This document shows, piece by piece, positions 9,773 to 17,310 of a DNA stretch of 39,409 nt. The position numbers and the translations under genes were made by a program. This DNA comes from Clostridium vincentii. GTDB lineage: Bacteria > Bacillota > Clostridia > Clostridiales > Clostridiaceae. Each line of letters opens with the position of its first letter. The stretch's first letter is position 1. Where the stretch lies: assembly GCF_002995745.1 (NCBI RefSeq), contig NZ_PVXQ01000033.1, positions 1-39,409 of the forward strand, written 5' to 3'. Below the pieces are notes generated by a model. The model was not told where the DNA came from, searched no databases, and worked only from the letters and a program-made list of their open reading frames with translations.

Positions 9773-10717
9773 TTAATCCTCCTTATCCCTTAATTTTTTC
9801 CCTGTTAAAGTTAAGAAAACTTCCTCTAATGATACTTCTTCTATAGAAATATTCTTTATATTAACTTTTTGCTTTGAAATTTCAAGTAACAGTTCATTTA
9901 AATCCATCTTTTCATTAGCTACTATCTTAAGATTCTCTCCCTCTACTTCTACCTGCCTTATATCCTTTGATTTTTCCAGTTGAAACATAAGTGAATCTAG
10001 CTCTCCAGTTGCTCTTATATTTATCACCTTATTGTTTTTTATCATCCTTTTCAAATCTTCTTTAGTCCCATAAGCTACCTCTTTCCCTTGATCAATAATT
10101 AGTATCTTATTGCATAAAAGCTCTATCTCCTCCATGTAATGAGAGGTATATATTATGGTAGTTTTATTTTCTTTATTTATTTTTTGTATCATTTCAAATA
10201 TACAATTTCTAGATTGTGGATCTATACCTACAGTCGGTTCATCCATAATTAAAATCTTTGGATGATGCATAAGAGCTGCTGCAATATTTAATCTCCTCTT
10301 CATACCCCCTGAATATTTTTTCACAACTTTCTTCCCCTGGTCTTCTAATGATACAATCTTTAGTACCTCATTAATTCTTTCCTTTAGCAACGCTCCATTA
10401 AGTCCATAAAGACCTCCCCAATACTCTAGGTTGTCCTTTGCGTTAAGTCCCTGAAAGAGAGCTATTTCTTGTGGAACTAATCCAACTATTTTTCTTGCTT
10501 TAAGTGAATCCTTTGAAATATTGTAATCACCTATAATTATTTCACCCTTATCCATCTTTATAAGACCAACCATTGTATTAATCAAAGTTGACTTTCCTGA
10601 CCCATTAGGTCCTAAAAGTCCAAATATCTCTCCCTCGTCTATACTAAATGTTAAATTATCTGTAACAAGTTTATCATTAAATCTTTTAATAACATTTTTA
10701 ACTTCTATCATACTCAA
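9773..10717 (-). CDS. ABC exporter ATP-binding protein (LnrL-like position)
   Basis: A full ATPase subunit: Walker A GPNGSGKS (about 36-43), Q-loop VPQEIAL, signature YSGGMKRRLNIAAAL, Walker B ILIMDEPTVGID and switch His in TIIYTSHYMEE. A C-terminal tail of about 80 residues with a conserved SLEEVFL ending is typical of drug-efflux ATPases. The first ATG (10726) abuts the GGAG site, and the ATG at 10711 is 15 bases away. The TTG at 10717, 9 bases from GGAG, has the best spacing, but the choice is not certain. It is the first gene of the three-gene exporter and lies behind its own operator-like region and the two-component genes. Confidence 0.93.
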   Translation of the reverse strand: MSMIEVKNVIKRFNDKLVTDNLTFSIDEGEIFGLLGPNGSGKSTLINTMVGLIKMDKGEIIIGDYNISKDSLKARKIVGLVPQEIALFQGLNAKDNLEYWGGLYGLNGALLKERINEVLKIVSLEDQGKKVVKKYSGGMKRRLNIAAALMHHPKILIMDEPTVGIDPQSRNCIFEMIQKINKENKTTIIYTSHYMEEIELLCNKILIIDQGKEVAYGTKEDLKRMIKNNKVINIRATGELDSLMFQLEKSKDIRQVEVEGENLKIVANEKMDLNELLLEISKQKVNIKNISIEEVSLEEVFLTLTGKKLRDKED

Positions 10718-10786
10718 TGATTTCATCTCCTTATTCTTTCTATAGTTAAATTCTAATACTAAAATAGATGTTTAACTACTAGCTAT

Positions 10787-10827
10787 GGTCATTATCTTTA
10801 GTCATTCCTATCAATGACTTTAGTCAT
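10787..10827 (-). promoter_or_regulatory. Candidate response-regulator operator before the ABC genes
   Basis: Within 41 bases there are four copies of a (A/G)GTCAT half-site. Two of them form a perfect palindrome ATGACTTTAGTCAT (10814-10827), another is at 10800-10805 with the same CTTTAGTCAT context (22 bases from its twin), and one is at 10787-10792. The cluster lies between the terminator of the regulator gene and the ATPase start. Binding by the adjacent NarL-type regulator is an inference. Confidence 0.5.
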
Positions 10828-10841
10828 TTTAAGCCTAAAAA

Positions 10842-10871
10842 AGAGACTAAAGATTTTACGCTCTAGTCTCT
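10842..10871 (-). terminator. Intrinsic terminator after the response regulator
   Basis: The stem AGAGACTA / TAGTCTCT is followed by Ts on the minus strand. It means the ABC genes are at least partly transcribed separately from the two-component genes. Confidence 0.75.
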
Positions 10872-10897
10872 AACTCAATATTTATTCACCTAAGTTT

Positions 10898-11551
10898 TTA
10901 ATGAACTATATTATTTTTAAATGCAAAGATAGCAATCTGAGTTCTATCTCTTAATGAAAGTTTAGATAAAATATTACTTATATTATTCTTTACTGTTCCC
11001 TCTGTTAAAAAAAACTTTTCTCCAATTTCTTTGTTTGACAGTCCCCCTGCAATTTCTTTGATTATATTAATATCTCTATCCGTTAATCCATTTTTCTCTT
11101 TGATTTTATCTTCATCTATTTCCGTATCTTCCTGATCCTTTACCATAAGCCTTGTTGCGACTTCAGGATGTACTACAATATTCCCGTCATAAGCAGCCTT
11201 AATTCCTCCATGAATTAACTCATAGGAGCTATCCTTTAGAAGATAGCCCGAGGCGCCAAATTTTAAGGCATCCTGTATATATTTAGTATCCTTAAAGGTT
11301 GTTAATATTAACACTTTTATATCCTTATTACTCTCTTTTATAAGCTTAGTTCCTAAAACCCCATCACATTCATCCATTCTTATATCCATAAGAACTATAT
11401 CAACTTTATTCTTTTTACAAAACTCATAAGCTTCTCTCCCATTTTCACAAAGTCCAACTATTTCTAAATCCTTATAGGAAGATAATATAATTTTCAGTCC
11501 ATCCCTTATAAGCTTTTCATCATCTACAATTATAATTTTTATCTTTTCCAT
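10898..11551 (-). CDS. NarL/LuxR-family response regulator (LnrK-like position)
   Basis: 217 residues. The receiver domain (1-120) has the acidic pair DD (10-11), the phosphorylated Asp56 in VLMDIRM, the Thr in LILTTF and the Lys in LLKDSS. A linker follows, then a LuxR-type helix-turn-helix (about 152-215) with LTDRDINIIKEIAGGLSNKEI (quoted in part) and TVKNNISNILSKL. It starts 5 bases after the kinase stop, so the pair is co-translated. By analogy with lnrJK it probably activates the ABC genes next to it. Target control is inferred from position. Confidence 0.93.
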   Translation of the reverse strand: MEKIKIIIVDDEKLIRDGLKIILSSYKDLEIVGLCENGREAYEFCKKNKVDIVLMDIRMDECDGVLGTKLIKESNKDIKVLILTTFKDTKYIQDALKFGASGYLLKDSSYELIHGGIKAAYDGNIVVHPEVATRLMVKDQEDTEIDEDKIKEKNGLTDRDINIIKEIAGGLSNKEIGEKFFLTEGTVKNNISNILSKLSLRDRTQIAIFAFKNNIVH

Positions 11552-11556
11552 ACTCT

Positions 11557-12723
11557 CTATACCCCATCTATGCTCAATTTTACCTTATCCATTGTCATTA
11601 TAAGTTCAAAACCAGCTCCCTCTTCAGTGTAATACTCCATAGTTCCACCAAAAATAGCTACTCTTTCCTTTATACTTTTCAATCCTATCCCTGAGTTAAC
11701 TGTAGAACAACCAACCCCATTATCCTTCATATGAATTCTTAAGTGGTCCTCTAAGAAATTGAAAAATATTCTAATTTCAGTAGCCTTACCATGCCTTAAG
11801 GAATTAGATAAGAATTCTTGAATTATTCTATATATTGTCATGGTCTGATCTGAATTTAATTTCCATATATTTTCCGATATCCTCATCTTTATATCTATGT
11901 TAGTAAGTTTTTTGAAATTCTTTATCATTTCTGAGATAGCAATAATCTCTTCATATTCTTCAAATTCTCTAGGTTTCATTGCTCTTACTGCTGCCCGTAC
12001 ATCTACTAAGCTATCCTTTGCAAACTCATCTAAATTTTTAGCCATATTTGAAACCTGAGGACAACTTTCTCTTGATAGGTTTTCCATTGCCCCAAGCTGT
12101 ATTCTTATTGTTGATAATGTATGTCCAACATTATCATGAATCTCTCTTGAGATCCTATTTCGCTCTCTTAATACTGCAATTTCCTCAACAGTATTAACAT
12201 AAGCCTCTAGTTCCATATTTGCTTCCTTTAATTTTTCATCCTTTTCACTAAGCTCATCATATAAATCTTGAGCTTTCACTTTTTTATTGTTTTGTTCTTG
12301 TGCCCCTATACCTAATAATAATATAGGTAGTATCTCTACCAATAATAGTATTAAATCCTCCGAATCATTAGTGACTGAAATTAAAACTACAGTTATTATC
12401 ATAAAAACTATAGAATATATTTTTTTGAAATTATAAGTTAAATCAATTAACATTGGTATAAATATAACTCCACCATAAGTACCTAACAATACATAAAGAT
12501 ACCATCCTAATGCTCCTTCTATAACTAAAGACAATACATAAAACCTTTTTTTATTATCTAACTTAAAATATCTCACTTGATTATTTATTATATAAATCAG
12601 CAATAATGATATATCCTTGGCAGATATATTTTCATTATCTATAATAAGAAACGCTATAAAAAATATAATATAGCTATATCTTAATAAAATCATATATTTA
12701 TCTCCATCTATTTCTTTATTCAT
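11557..12723 (-). CDS. Sensor histidine kinase, HisKA_3 type (LnrJ-like position)
   Basis: 388 residues. The N-terminal half (about 10-140) is five or six membrane helices with no large outer loop, as in intramembrane-sensing kinases. A short coiled coil follows (about 145-185). The dimerisation box REIHDNVGHTLS has the phosphoaccepting His196, and the GHKL ATPase domain has DNGVG and GIGLKSIKERV motifs. An AGGAG site precedes the ATG by 7 bases. The kinase, regulator, ATPase and two permeases are all on the same strand, matching the order of the linearmycin-sensing lnr operon of Bacillus. Confidence 0.93.
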   Translation of the reverse strand: MNKEIDGDKYMILLRYSYIIFFIAFLIIDNENISAKDISLLLIYIINNQVRYFKLDNKKRFYVLSLVIEGALGWYLYVLLGTYGGVIFIPMLIDLTYNFKKIYSIVFMIITVVLISVTNDSEDLILLLVEILPILLLGIGAQEQNNKKVKAQDLYDELSEKDEKLKEANMELEAYVNTVEEIAVLRERNRISREIHDNVGHTLSTIRIQLGAMENLSRESCPQVSNMAKNLDEFAKDSLVDVRAAVRAMKPREFEEYEEIIAISEMIKNFKKLTNIDIKMRISENIWKLNSDQTMTIYRIIQEFLSNSLRHGKATEIRIFFNFLEDHLRIHMKDNGVGCSTVNSGIGLKSIKERVAIFGGTMEYYTEEGAGFELIMTMDKVKLSIDGV

Positions 12724-12881
12724 TTTGCACTCCTATGAATTCACTTTTAAACTTATCTATATATCATCTCATGGAATTGTTCTTTTTACTATATAATACC
12801 ATAATTTTTTAACCCAACATTTATTTTGTACAACCTTTCCTTTTTTTTACAGGCAATAAATAGTCTACATTATTGATAGTT

Positions 12882-13532
12882 CTATCTAAAAGACCACGAA
12901 GCGACCAAAGTCTCACCTTTAGCCAAAGGCCTTTCCTTATCGTAATCTTGAAAATCAACCATATCATTACCTTGAACATCTTTAACATCTTTTTCATCGG
13001 TAAAATCATAGATTTTCTCTTTTTTCTTCTTTTTATCAATCATCATATTTTTCTTGGTTTCCAAAGGTATAGGAATTTTCTCTTTCACCTTATTATTAGG
13101 CTTGTCCTTACTCATATTATTAATTTTGCTACTACTAGTACTGTCTAGGTTATCTTTAGCCTCAGGGTTAACAACTTCTGTTTCATTTTGACCTGTTTTT
13201 TCTTGCACCTTAATATTTTGATGTTTAGCAAAATTTTTCACACTATAAACATTAACTTCATTAAGTTCAATCATTTCTAATTCTATAAATGTATCTAAGG
13301 CTAACTTAATTTGCCTAATGTCTCTATTAAATTCTATTGCTAAGGTTTCAATAGTATATGGCATGTTTTTTGACATATATATATCGCCTTCCTGATTAAC
13401 CTTGCCAGCTAAATTTATAAGTCTACTCCAAATATACTGAATAAGATCCCTTTCAGGCCTTGTATCAATTATTTTTAATTTAATATTGTCATACATATCA
13501 ATTCTTATTTTCACAACTTTTCTTTCTCGCAT
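12882..13532 (-). CDS. Orphan phage replisome organiser N-terminal domain protein
   Basis: A 216-residue protein. Residues about 5-100 resemble the phage replisome organiser N-terminal domain (TIGR01714-like): KIRIDMYDNIKLKIID, LIQYIWSRLINLAGKVN, a winged-helix-like stretch IETLAIEFNRDIRQIKLALDTF and IELEMIELNEV. The rest is a polar, probably unstructured tail rich in Lys, Asp and Asn, ending in ETLVASWSFR. The ATG at 13532 has TAGGAGG 9 bases upstream, so an upstream extension is rejected. No other phage gene is nearby. It may be a domesticated regulator or a phage remnant; the function is unknown. Confidence 0.75.
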   Translation of the reverse strand: MRERKVVKIRIDMYDNIKLKIIDTRPERDLIQYIWSRLINLAGKVNQEGDIYMSKNMPYTIETLAIEFNRDIRQIKLALDTFIELEMIELNEVNVYSVKNFAKHQNIKVQEKTGQNETEVVNPEAKDNLDSTSSSKINNMSKDKPNNKVKEKIPIPLETKKNMMIDKKKKKEKIYDFTDEKDVKDVQGNDMVDFQDYDKERPLAKGETLVASWSFR

Positions 13533-13677
13533 AATAATAATCCTCCTAAAGTTTATTCTACTTTTCACTTTATATATATGCTTTACTTAATATTATTACA
13601 GTAAATTGAATGATTTTTTTCTATTAAAATTCTACAAATTTTTCCTTTTAATTGGATTTTTACAAAAAATAAAAAAA

Positions 13678-13718
13678 GATATTAATCAGCTTAAGTTTAC
13701 ATAAAGCTAACTAATATC
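13678..13718 (-). terminator. Intrinsic terminator downstream of the LURP-one-like gene
   Basis: 15-base arms (GATATTAATCAGCTT and AAGCTAACTAATATC) pair with a small internal mismatch around an 11-base loop. A long T-rich run follows on the minus strand. Confidence 0.75.
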
Positions 13719-13742
13719 AATCAAACTATGTTATATTATTTT

Positions 13743-13832
13743 TTACTTAACAGATTTAAACACAATCCCCTCTTTTATTTCTTTATCTAATTTCGGTAAC
13801 TCAACAGAAATATTTTCTCTAATATCTGTCAA
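13743..13832 (-). other. Possible 29-codon reading frame in frame with the preceding gene
   Basis: Just past the TAA of the LURP-one-like gene, two codons later in the same frame, a TTG opens a 29-codon stretch reading LTDIRENISVELPKLDKEI and a few more residues before TAA. The composition looks protein-like (charged, amphipathic), but there is no good ribosome site. It could be a tiny gene, a decayed C-terminal extension of the neighbour, or chance. It ends just before the terminator. Confidence 0.3.
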
Positions 13833-13838
13833 ATTTAA

Positions 13839-14420
13839 TTAATTTTGGTTTCCTTCTATAGCACATAATAAAACAGCTGTAGCTATTGCCAACCTTCGAT
13901 CAAAAATATTTTCTTTATCAAATGAAAAATCAAGGTCAATTTTTTGGACAAATAGGTTGAATTTTTGCCTAAACTCAAAGACCTTTCTGTTTTGTAATGT
14001 TCCTATAAAAGTTTGCGGAATTGCATTTATTAAAAATCGTCTTACTAGTGCCATTGCTGTACTATCTTCCTTAATATTTCCTACCTCATTATCATTTCGA
14101 TCAAGTATTAGCCATTCATCTTTAAATATAGATTTCAGACCCTTTCTTCTTAGAGCTCCAACCTTTTCTCCAGTTCCTGTTTCATAAACATCATATGTGG
14201 CAGAAATATCTAAAATGTTTCTAGCTCTAATTGAAAGAATTTCTTCTGCCATATCCTCTCTTGTGAAAACTCTTATATCTTCCTTTAATTTAAATCCCTT
14301 TTGATTGACATAGAATTCAAGTCCGCCACTAGGATTATAAATATGAAAGCTTGCTCCTATTATTTTTAATACCTTTTTTCTAATCATATATGACTCATAT
14401 TTATAACGTTCATCTAACAT
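13839..14420 (-). CDS. LURP-one-related / scramblase-like (LOR) family protein
   Basis: 193 residues with the beta-rich pattern of the LOR/Tubby-like fold: SFHIYNPSGGLEFYVNQKGF, then EEILSIRARNILDISATYDVY (each quoted in part), GEKVGALRRKGLKSIFKDEW and LDRNDNEVGNIKED. The last part (about 165-187) is an Asp-rich stretch and a hydrophobic helix ending in ALLCAIE-like residues, also seen in scramblase-like proteins. The bacterial family has no firmly assigned role; lipid binding is often suggested. It is divergent from the Asn/Gly/Met-rich gene. A TATAAT-like box lies upstream around 14464. Confidence 0.75.
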   Translation of the reverse strand: MLDERYKYESYMIRKKVLKIIGASFHIYNPSGGLEFYVNQKGFKLKEDIRVFTREDMAEEILSIRARNILDISATYDVYETGTGEKVGALRRKGLKSIFKDEWLILDRNDNEVGNIKEDSTAMALVRRFLINAIPQTFIGTLQNRKVFEFRQKFNLFVQKIDLDFSFDKENIFDRRLAIATAVLLCAIEGNQN

Positions 14421-14591
14421 TTGTCATTCCCCCATTTTTTATTTAATAATATCAATAAAAATTATACGCTAATTTAAATTATACTACTCAAAGCCTACAT
14501 ATTACCAGAATATTCTATATAGCATAACTTCTTGTCACTATTAGTTCTCATTTATACGTCCAAATATTTATCTCTTTTCAATTTGGTAAAC

Positions 14592-14621
14592 TGTATCACT
14601 TTAGCTAAAAGTAAAATACTA
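14592..14621 (+). promoter_or_regulatory. Candidate forespore-sigma (SigG-like) promoter
   Basis: TGTATC (14592-14597), 17 bases, then AATACTA (14615-14621). This differs at one base in each box from the usual SigG pattern TGNATA / CATACTA and sits about 35 bases before the start of the Asn/Gly/Met-rich gene. The match is by eye only, and short motifs arise often in AT-rich DNA. Confidence 0.3.
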
Positions 14622-14656
14622 TATATCAAAGCAGTAATAGATATTGAGGTGAATAA

Positions 14657-15214
14657 ATGAGTCCTATATTAAATATGTTACTTGGTGGTATGATGGGCGG
14701 TAATAACTCAGGAGGCATGGGAGGCGGTAATCCTCTGATGAACATGCTAATGGGTGGTATGAATAATAACAATGGGGGTGGCAACCCTATGATGGGTAAC
14801 AATCCTTTAATGAACATGCTAATGGGCGGTATGATGAATAACAACAATGGTGGAAACCCTATGAACAACGGTGGTGGCAATAACGGTGGTAATAATAACA
14901 TGGATCTAGCTAGCATGCTGCAAAACATGAATTTTAATACCCAAACAAATGGAGCTGATCCTATGGATAACGCCACAAATAGCAATATGAATGGTAATGA
15001 TAACAGAAGTGGAAATACAAATAATGCTATGAACGGAAATCCTTTATTAGATATGCTAATGCAAAATGGGAACGGACAAAATAACGGCAATAATATGGGT
15101 GGTATGAACCCCTTAATAAGTATGCTTATGGGGAATATGGGCAATCCTAATAATAGTGGAAACAATGCTCCTACTAACCAAGGAAGAAGTCATAAGCATT
15201 CCAGAAGACATTAA
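14657..15214 (+). CDS. Asn/Gly/Met-rich decapeptide-repeat protein
   Basis: 185 residues, dominated by Asn, Gly and Met. I do not recognise the family. A decapeptide of the form (N/S)P(L/I)xxML(M/L)xx recurs at residues 2-11, 25-34, 49-58, 128-137 and 151-160, with a degenerate copy near 82-90. Asn/Gly linkers join the copies, and the C-terminal tail is basic (RSHKHSRRH). There is no signal peptide, and the Met/Leu blocks are too short for membrane helices. GAGGTG lies 6 bases before the ATG. At DNA level copies two and three are a 72-bp direct duplication (14729 and 14801). A structural or self-assembling role, for example in the spore, is a guess. An antisense open frame is a by-product. 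Confidence 0.8.
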   Translation: MSPILNMLLGGMMGGNNSGGMGGGNPLMNMLMGGMNNNNGGGNPMMGNNPLMNMLMGGMMNNNNGGNPMNNGGGNNGGNNNMDLASMLQNMNFNTQTNGADPMDNATNSNMNGNDNRSGNTNNAMNGNPLLDMLMQNGNGQNNGNNMGGMNPLISMLMGNMGNPNNSGNNAPTNQGRSHKHSRRH

Positions 15215-15275
15215 GGTAATGATTATAGTATTTTCTATAAGTATAATTAACAGTGTTTTAAATATATTGTTAACT

Positions 15276-15312
15276 AAAACATCTCGTAATGGCTATCATT
15301 ACGAGATGTTTT
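15276..15312. terminator. Bidirectional intrinsic terminator
   Basis: 16-bp perfect arms (AAAACATCTCGTAATG and complement) with a 5-base loop separate the convergent repeat-protein gene (plus) and membrane-protein gene (minus). A/T runs on both sides allow termination in both directions. Confidence 0.9.
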
Positions 15313-15314
15313 AT

Positions 15315-15947
15315 TTATTCTGCTTTCATTTTCATTTCAGCAATTGCTTTTTTATATAATACAGGATAGGTAATAACATTTCTAATATAAAATTTATACC
15401 TAGAATCCTTAACCTTATATTTAGTGCCCACTTCATCTGATTTAACTAATTCTATATCTGAGGTTGTAAACCTTCTTTTAATTCTATTTCTAAATCCTAT
15501 AACTTCGAATCTCTCTGTGTCTATGTAGTACATATTTCCTTTATAGCTTTTTAGTGTAACAATTGTAATAGCCATTAAAATTATCCATGCTATAATTGTT
15601 AGTATAAATATAAATTTATTATGGGTTAACTGTGCCAATAAATATATTGGATAAATAAACACATACCATAATGGAGTTTCTTTATTAGTGGTTCCAAAAA
15701 CAACATTTTCATTATTAATTTCATCAACTAAAATTTTCAAACCTTCTCTATCATTCCATGACATGTTGATAATAGATTTAGTGACTGTTTTATTATCATA
15801 AGTTAAAATAATTAAACCTTGTTCATTTAAGTAAGCACTTCTTATATCTCTTCTTTTTATTATTTTATTTCTTAAAAATCTATAAATAATTAATTCATTT
15901 TCATTTAACTCAAATAATTTTTTACCATTATCTTTACTAATTATCAA
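15315..15947 (-). CDS. Membrane protein with two soluble halves around a two-helix hairpin
   Basis: About 210 residues, no family recognised. Residues 1-90 are a soluble beta-rich segment (KLFELNENELIIYRFLRN, IRSAYLNEQGLIILTYDN). Two membrane helices follow (about 93-112 and 115-135). A second soluble segment with the same feel comes after (NMYYIDTERFEVIGFRNRIK, TSDIELVKSDEVGTKYKV). Such alternation resembles bacterial PH-like domains flanking a membrane hairpin, but this is inference. The TTG at 15947 has GGGGGAG 5 bases upstream; the longer reading to 16031 lacks a ribosome site. Confidence 0.65.
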   Translation of the reverse strand: MIISKDNGKKLFELNENELIIYRFLRNKIIKRRDIRSAYLNEQGLIILTYDNKTVTKSIINMSWNDREGLKILVDEINNENVVFGTTNKETPLWYVFIYPIYLLAQLTHNKFIFILTIIAWIILMAITIVTLKSYKGNMYYIDTERFEVIGFRNRIKRRFTTSDIELVKSDEVGTKYKVKDSRYKFYIRNVITYPVLYKKAIAEMKMKAE

Positions 15948-16071
15948 TACTACTCCCCCAATACAACCTCTAATTAATTTATATGTTATATTGTACCATA
16001 TAGTATTTCTTAATTTTATTAAGATTTCCATAAAAAATGCTGCACCAATATCCTAAAAAACAATTAAAAAA

Positions 16072-16110
16072 AGAGCCTAGGCCTGTAACATTATAGTTCG
16101 CCTAAACTCT
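16072..16110 (-). terminator. Intrinsic terminator after the 100-residue helical protein
   Basis: 11-base arms (AGAGCCTAGGC and GCCTAAACTCT, with two G-U pairs) precede seven Ts on the minus strand. Confidence 0.8.
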
Positions 16111-16115
16111 ATATT

Positions 16116-16418
16116 CTATTTAATTTTCTTTTTTATTCCCTCATAAATATGATCAAGATATGAAGTATCTACCTTTTCTTCTTTTAAAATACTAAGTTTC
16201 TCCTCTGCTCCCTTAATACTCTCCTTTGCAGATTTAAAATCCTTTTGTTTTATACAAGTACTTGTATAAACAAGGAGATAATCTACCTGCTTAACCAACT
16301 TAGCTAAATCCTCTCTATCTGAATTAACTAACTCGACCAATAATGGATATATTATATGAGAAGTTACATCTTTAGCGGAAAATAAAAAATTGTTATTTTT
16401 ACTATTTATTTTTGCCAT
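16116..16418 (-). CDS. Small helical protein of unknown function
   Basis: A 100-residue protein with no recognised family. The N-terminus is Asn-rich (KINSKNNNF). The rest is predicted helical, with a tandem-helix look (PLLVELVNSDREDLAKLVKQ, then DYLLVYTSTCIKQKDFKSAKE, quoted in part) and a basic end, somewhat like TPR-type bundles. It is a single gene with its own terminator, between the membrane protein and the trp operon. The ribosome site (GAAAGG) is about 15 bases from the ATG, which is long. Confidence 0.6.
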   Translation of the reverse strand: MAKINSKNNNFLFSAKDVTSHIIYPLLVELVNSDREDLAKLVKQVDYLLVYTSTCIKQKDFKSAKESIKGAEEKLSILKEEKVDTSYLDHIYEGIKKKIK

Positions 16419-16504
16419 TTTTATATCATTCTACCTTTCTAAGCAATTCAAATAAAAAAATTGCACAACATCATTATCATATATCAATTATTCTAACATA
16501 AAAA

Positions 16505-16530
16505 AGAGTAGATTCAAAAGAATCTACTCT
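16505..16530 (-). terminator. Terminator of the trp operon
   Basis: The stem AGAGTAGATTC / GAATCTACTCT with a 4-base loop is followed by a T-run on the minus strand, 10 bases past the trpA stop. Confidence 0.9.
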
Positions 16531-16539
16531 CCATTTTCT

Positions 16540-17310
16540 TTATATTTCTTCTCTAATATCCTTAAGAAACTCAAAAGCTTGTACTCTATCCTCTTGAAGT
16601 CTTCTAACTACTGCACTTCCAATAATTACTCCATCACAATGGTCCTTAACTTTTTTTACAACTTCCCTTGAAGATATTCCAAAGCCTAAGCAAATAGGAA
16701 CATTTGTATGTTCACGTACCATATTTAAATAATCATTAACTCCAACATTTAAACTGCTTCTCTCTCCTGTAGTTCCGTTAGAGGAAACACAATATACAAA
16801 ACCTTTAGTTCCCTTAATTATCTTTTCAGTTCTCTCCTTTGAAGTAGGAGCAACTAAAGGAATTAAATATAATCCTAAAGCTTCACACTTTTCCTTAAGC
16901 TCGCCTCTTTCCTCCAGTGGAATATCTGGAACTATTAATCCATCAAATCCTGATTCACTTGCTTCCTTAAGGAACTTATCTACCCCTCTTGAAAAGATCA
17001 AATTATAATAAACCATTATAACTAAAGCTATCTCACTTTTTTCTCTAACTCTTTCTCCACAAGTAAAAACATCCTTAACCTTTGTACCATTTTTCAAGGC
17101 TCTACAGTAAGAATTTCGAATTACATCTCCATCTGCTAAGGGATCACTAAATGGAACTCCTAATTCAACTATATTAGCGCCTGCCTCTGCAAGTCTTAAA
17201 ACATTATCAACTGTTTCCTCAAGGTTTGGATCCCCACATGTTATGAAGGGTATTAAAGCCTTTTTATCTCTCTTCTTTAAATTCTCAAATGCTAAATCTA
17301 TTCTATTCAT
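16540..17310 (-). CDS. trpA: Tryptophan synthase alpha subunit
   Basis: 256 residues. The alpha subunit cleaves indole-3-glycerol phosphate to indole, which is tunnelled to TrpB. Catalytic Glu49 ([16 protein letters not shown]) and Asp60 are present, as are the phosphate-binding loop around [10 protein letters not shown] and [12 protein letters not shown] near the C-terminus. It overlaps trpB by 8 bases and is the last gene of the trpEGDCFBA operon. Confidence 0.98.
   Translation of the reverse strand: MNRIDLAFENLKKRDKKALIPFITCGDPNLEETVDNVLRLAEAGANIVELGVPFSDPLADGDVIRNSYCRALKNGTKVKDVFTCGERVREKSEIALVIMVYYNLIFSRGVDKFLKEASESGFDGLIVPDIPLEERGELKEKCEALGLYLIPLVAPTSKERTEKIIKGTKGFVYCVSSNGTTGERSSLNVGVNDYLNMVREHTNVPICLGFGISSREVVKKVKDHCDGVIIGSAVVRRLQEDRVQAFEFLKDIREEI

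Noticed and set aside
9773..12723. Bacteriocin/lantibiotic immunity and export cluster
   Set aside because: No precursor peptide, modification enzyme or peptidase-type transporter is nearby; lnr-like defence fits better.
12821..13039. A Lys/Arg-rich open frame inside the replisome-organiser gene
   Set aside because: It is a frame shadow of a low-complexity Lys/Asp coding region.
14626..15165. A long antisense open frame (Pro/Leu/Ile-rich) across the repeat protein
   Set aside because: It has no ribosome site, and its composition is the mirror of Asn/Gly/Met codons on the other strand.
14657..15214. Repeats in the Asn/Gly/Met-rich gene as a CRISPR array
   Set aside because: The repeats keep a reading frame, vary in spacing and have coding-type differences.
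15156..15359. A plus-strand open frame after the repeat protein
   Set aside because: It overlaps the end of that gene, crosses a strong terminator and enters the opposite gene.
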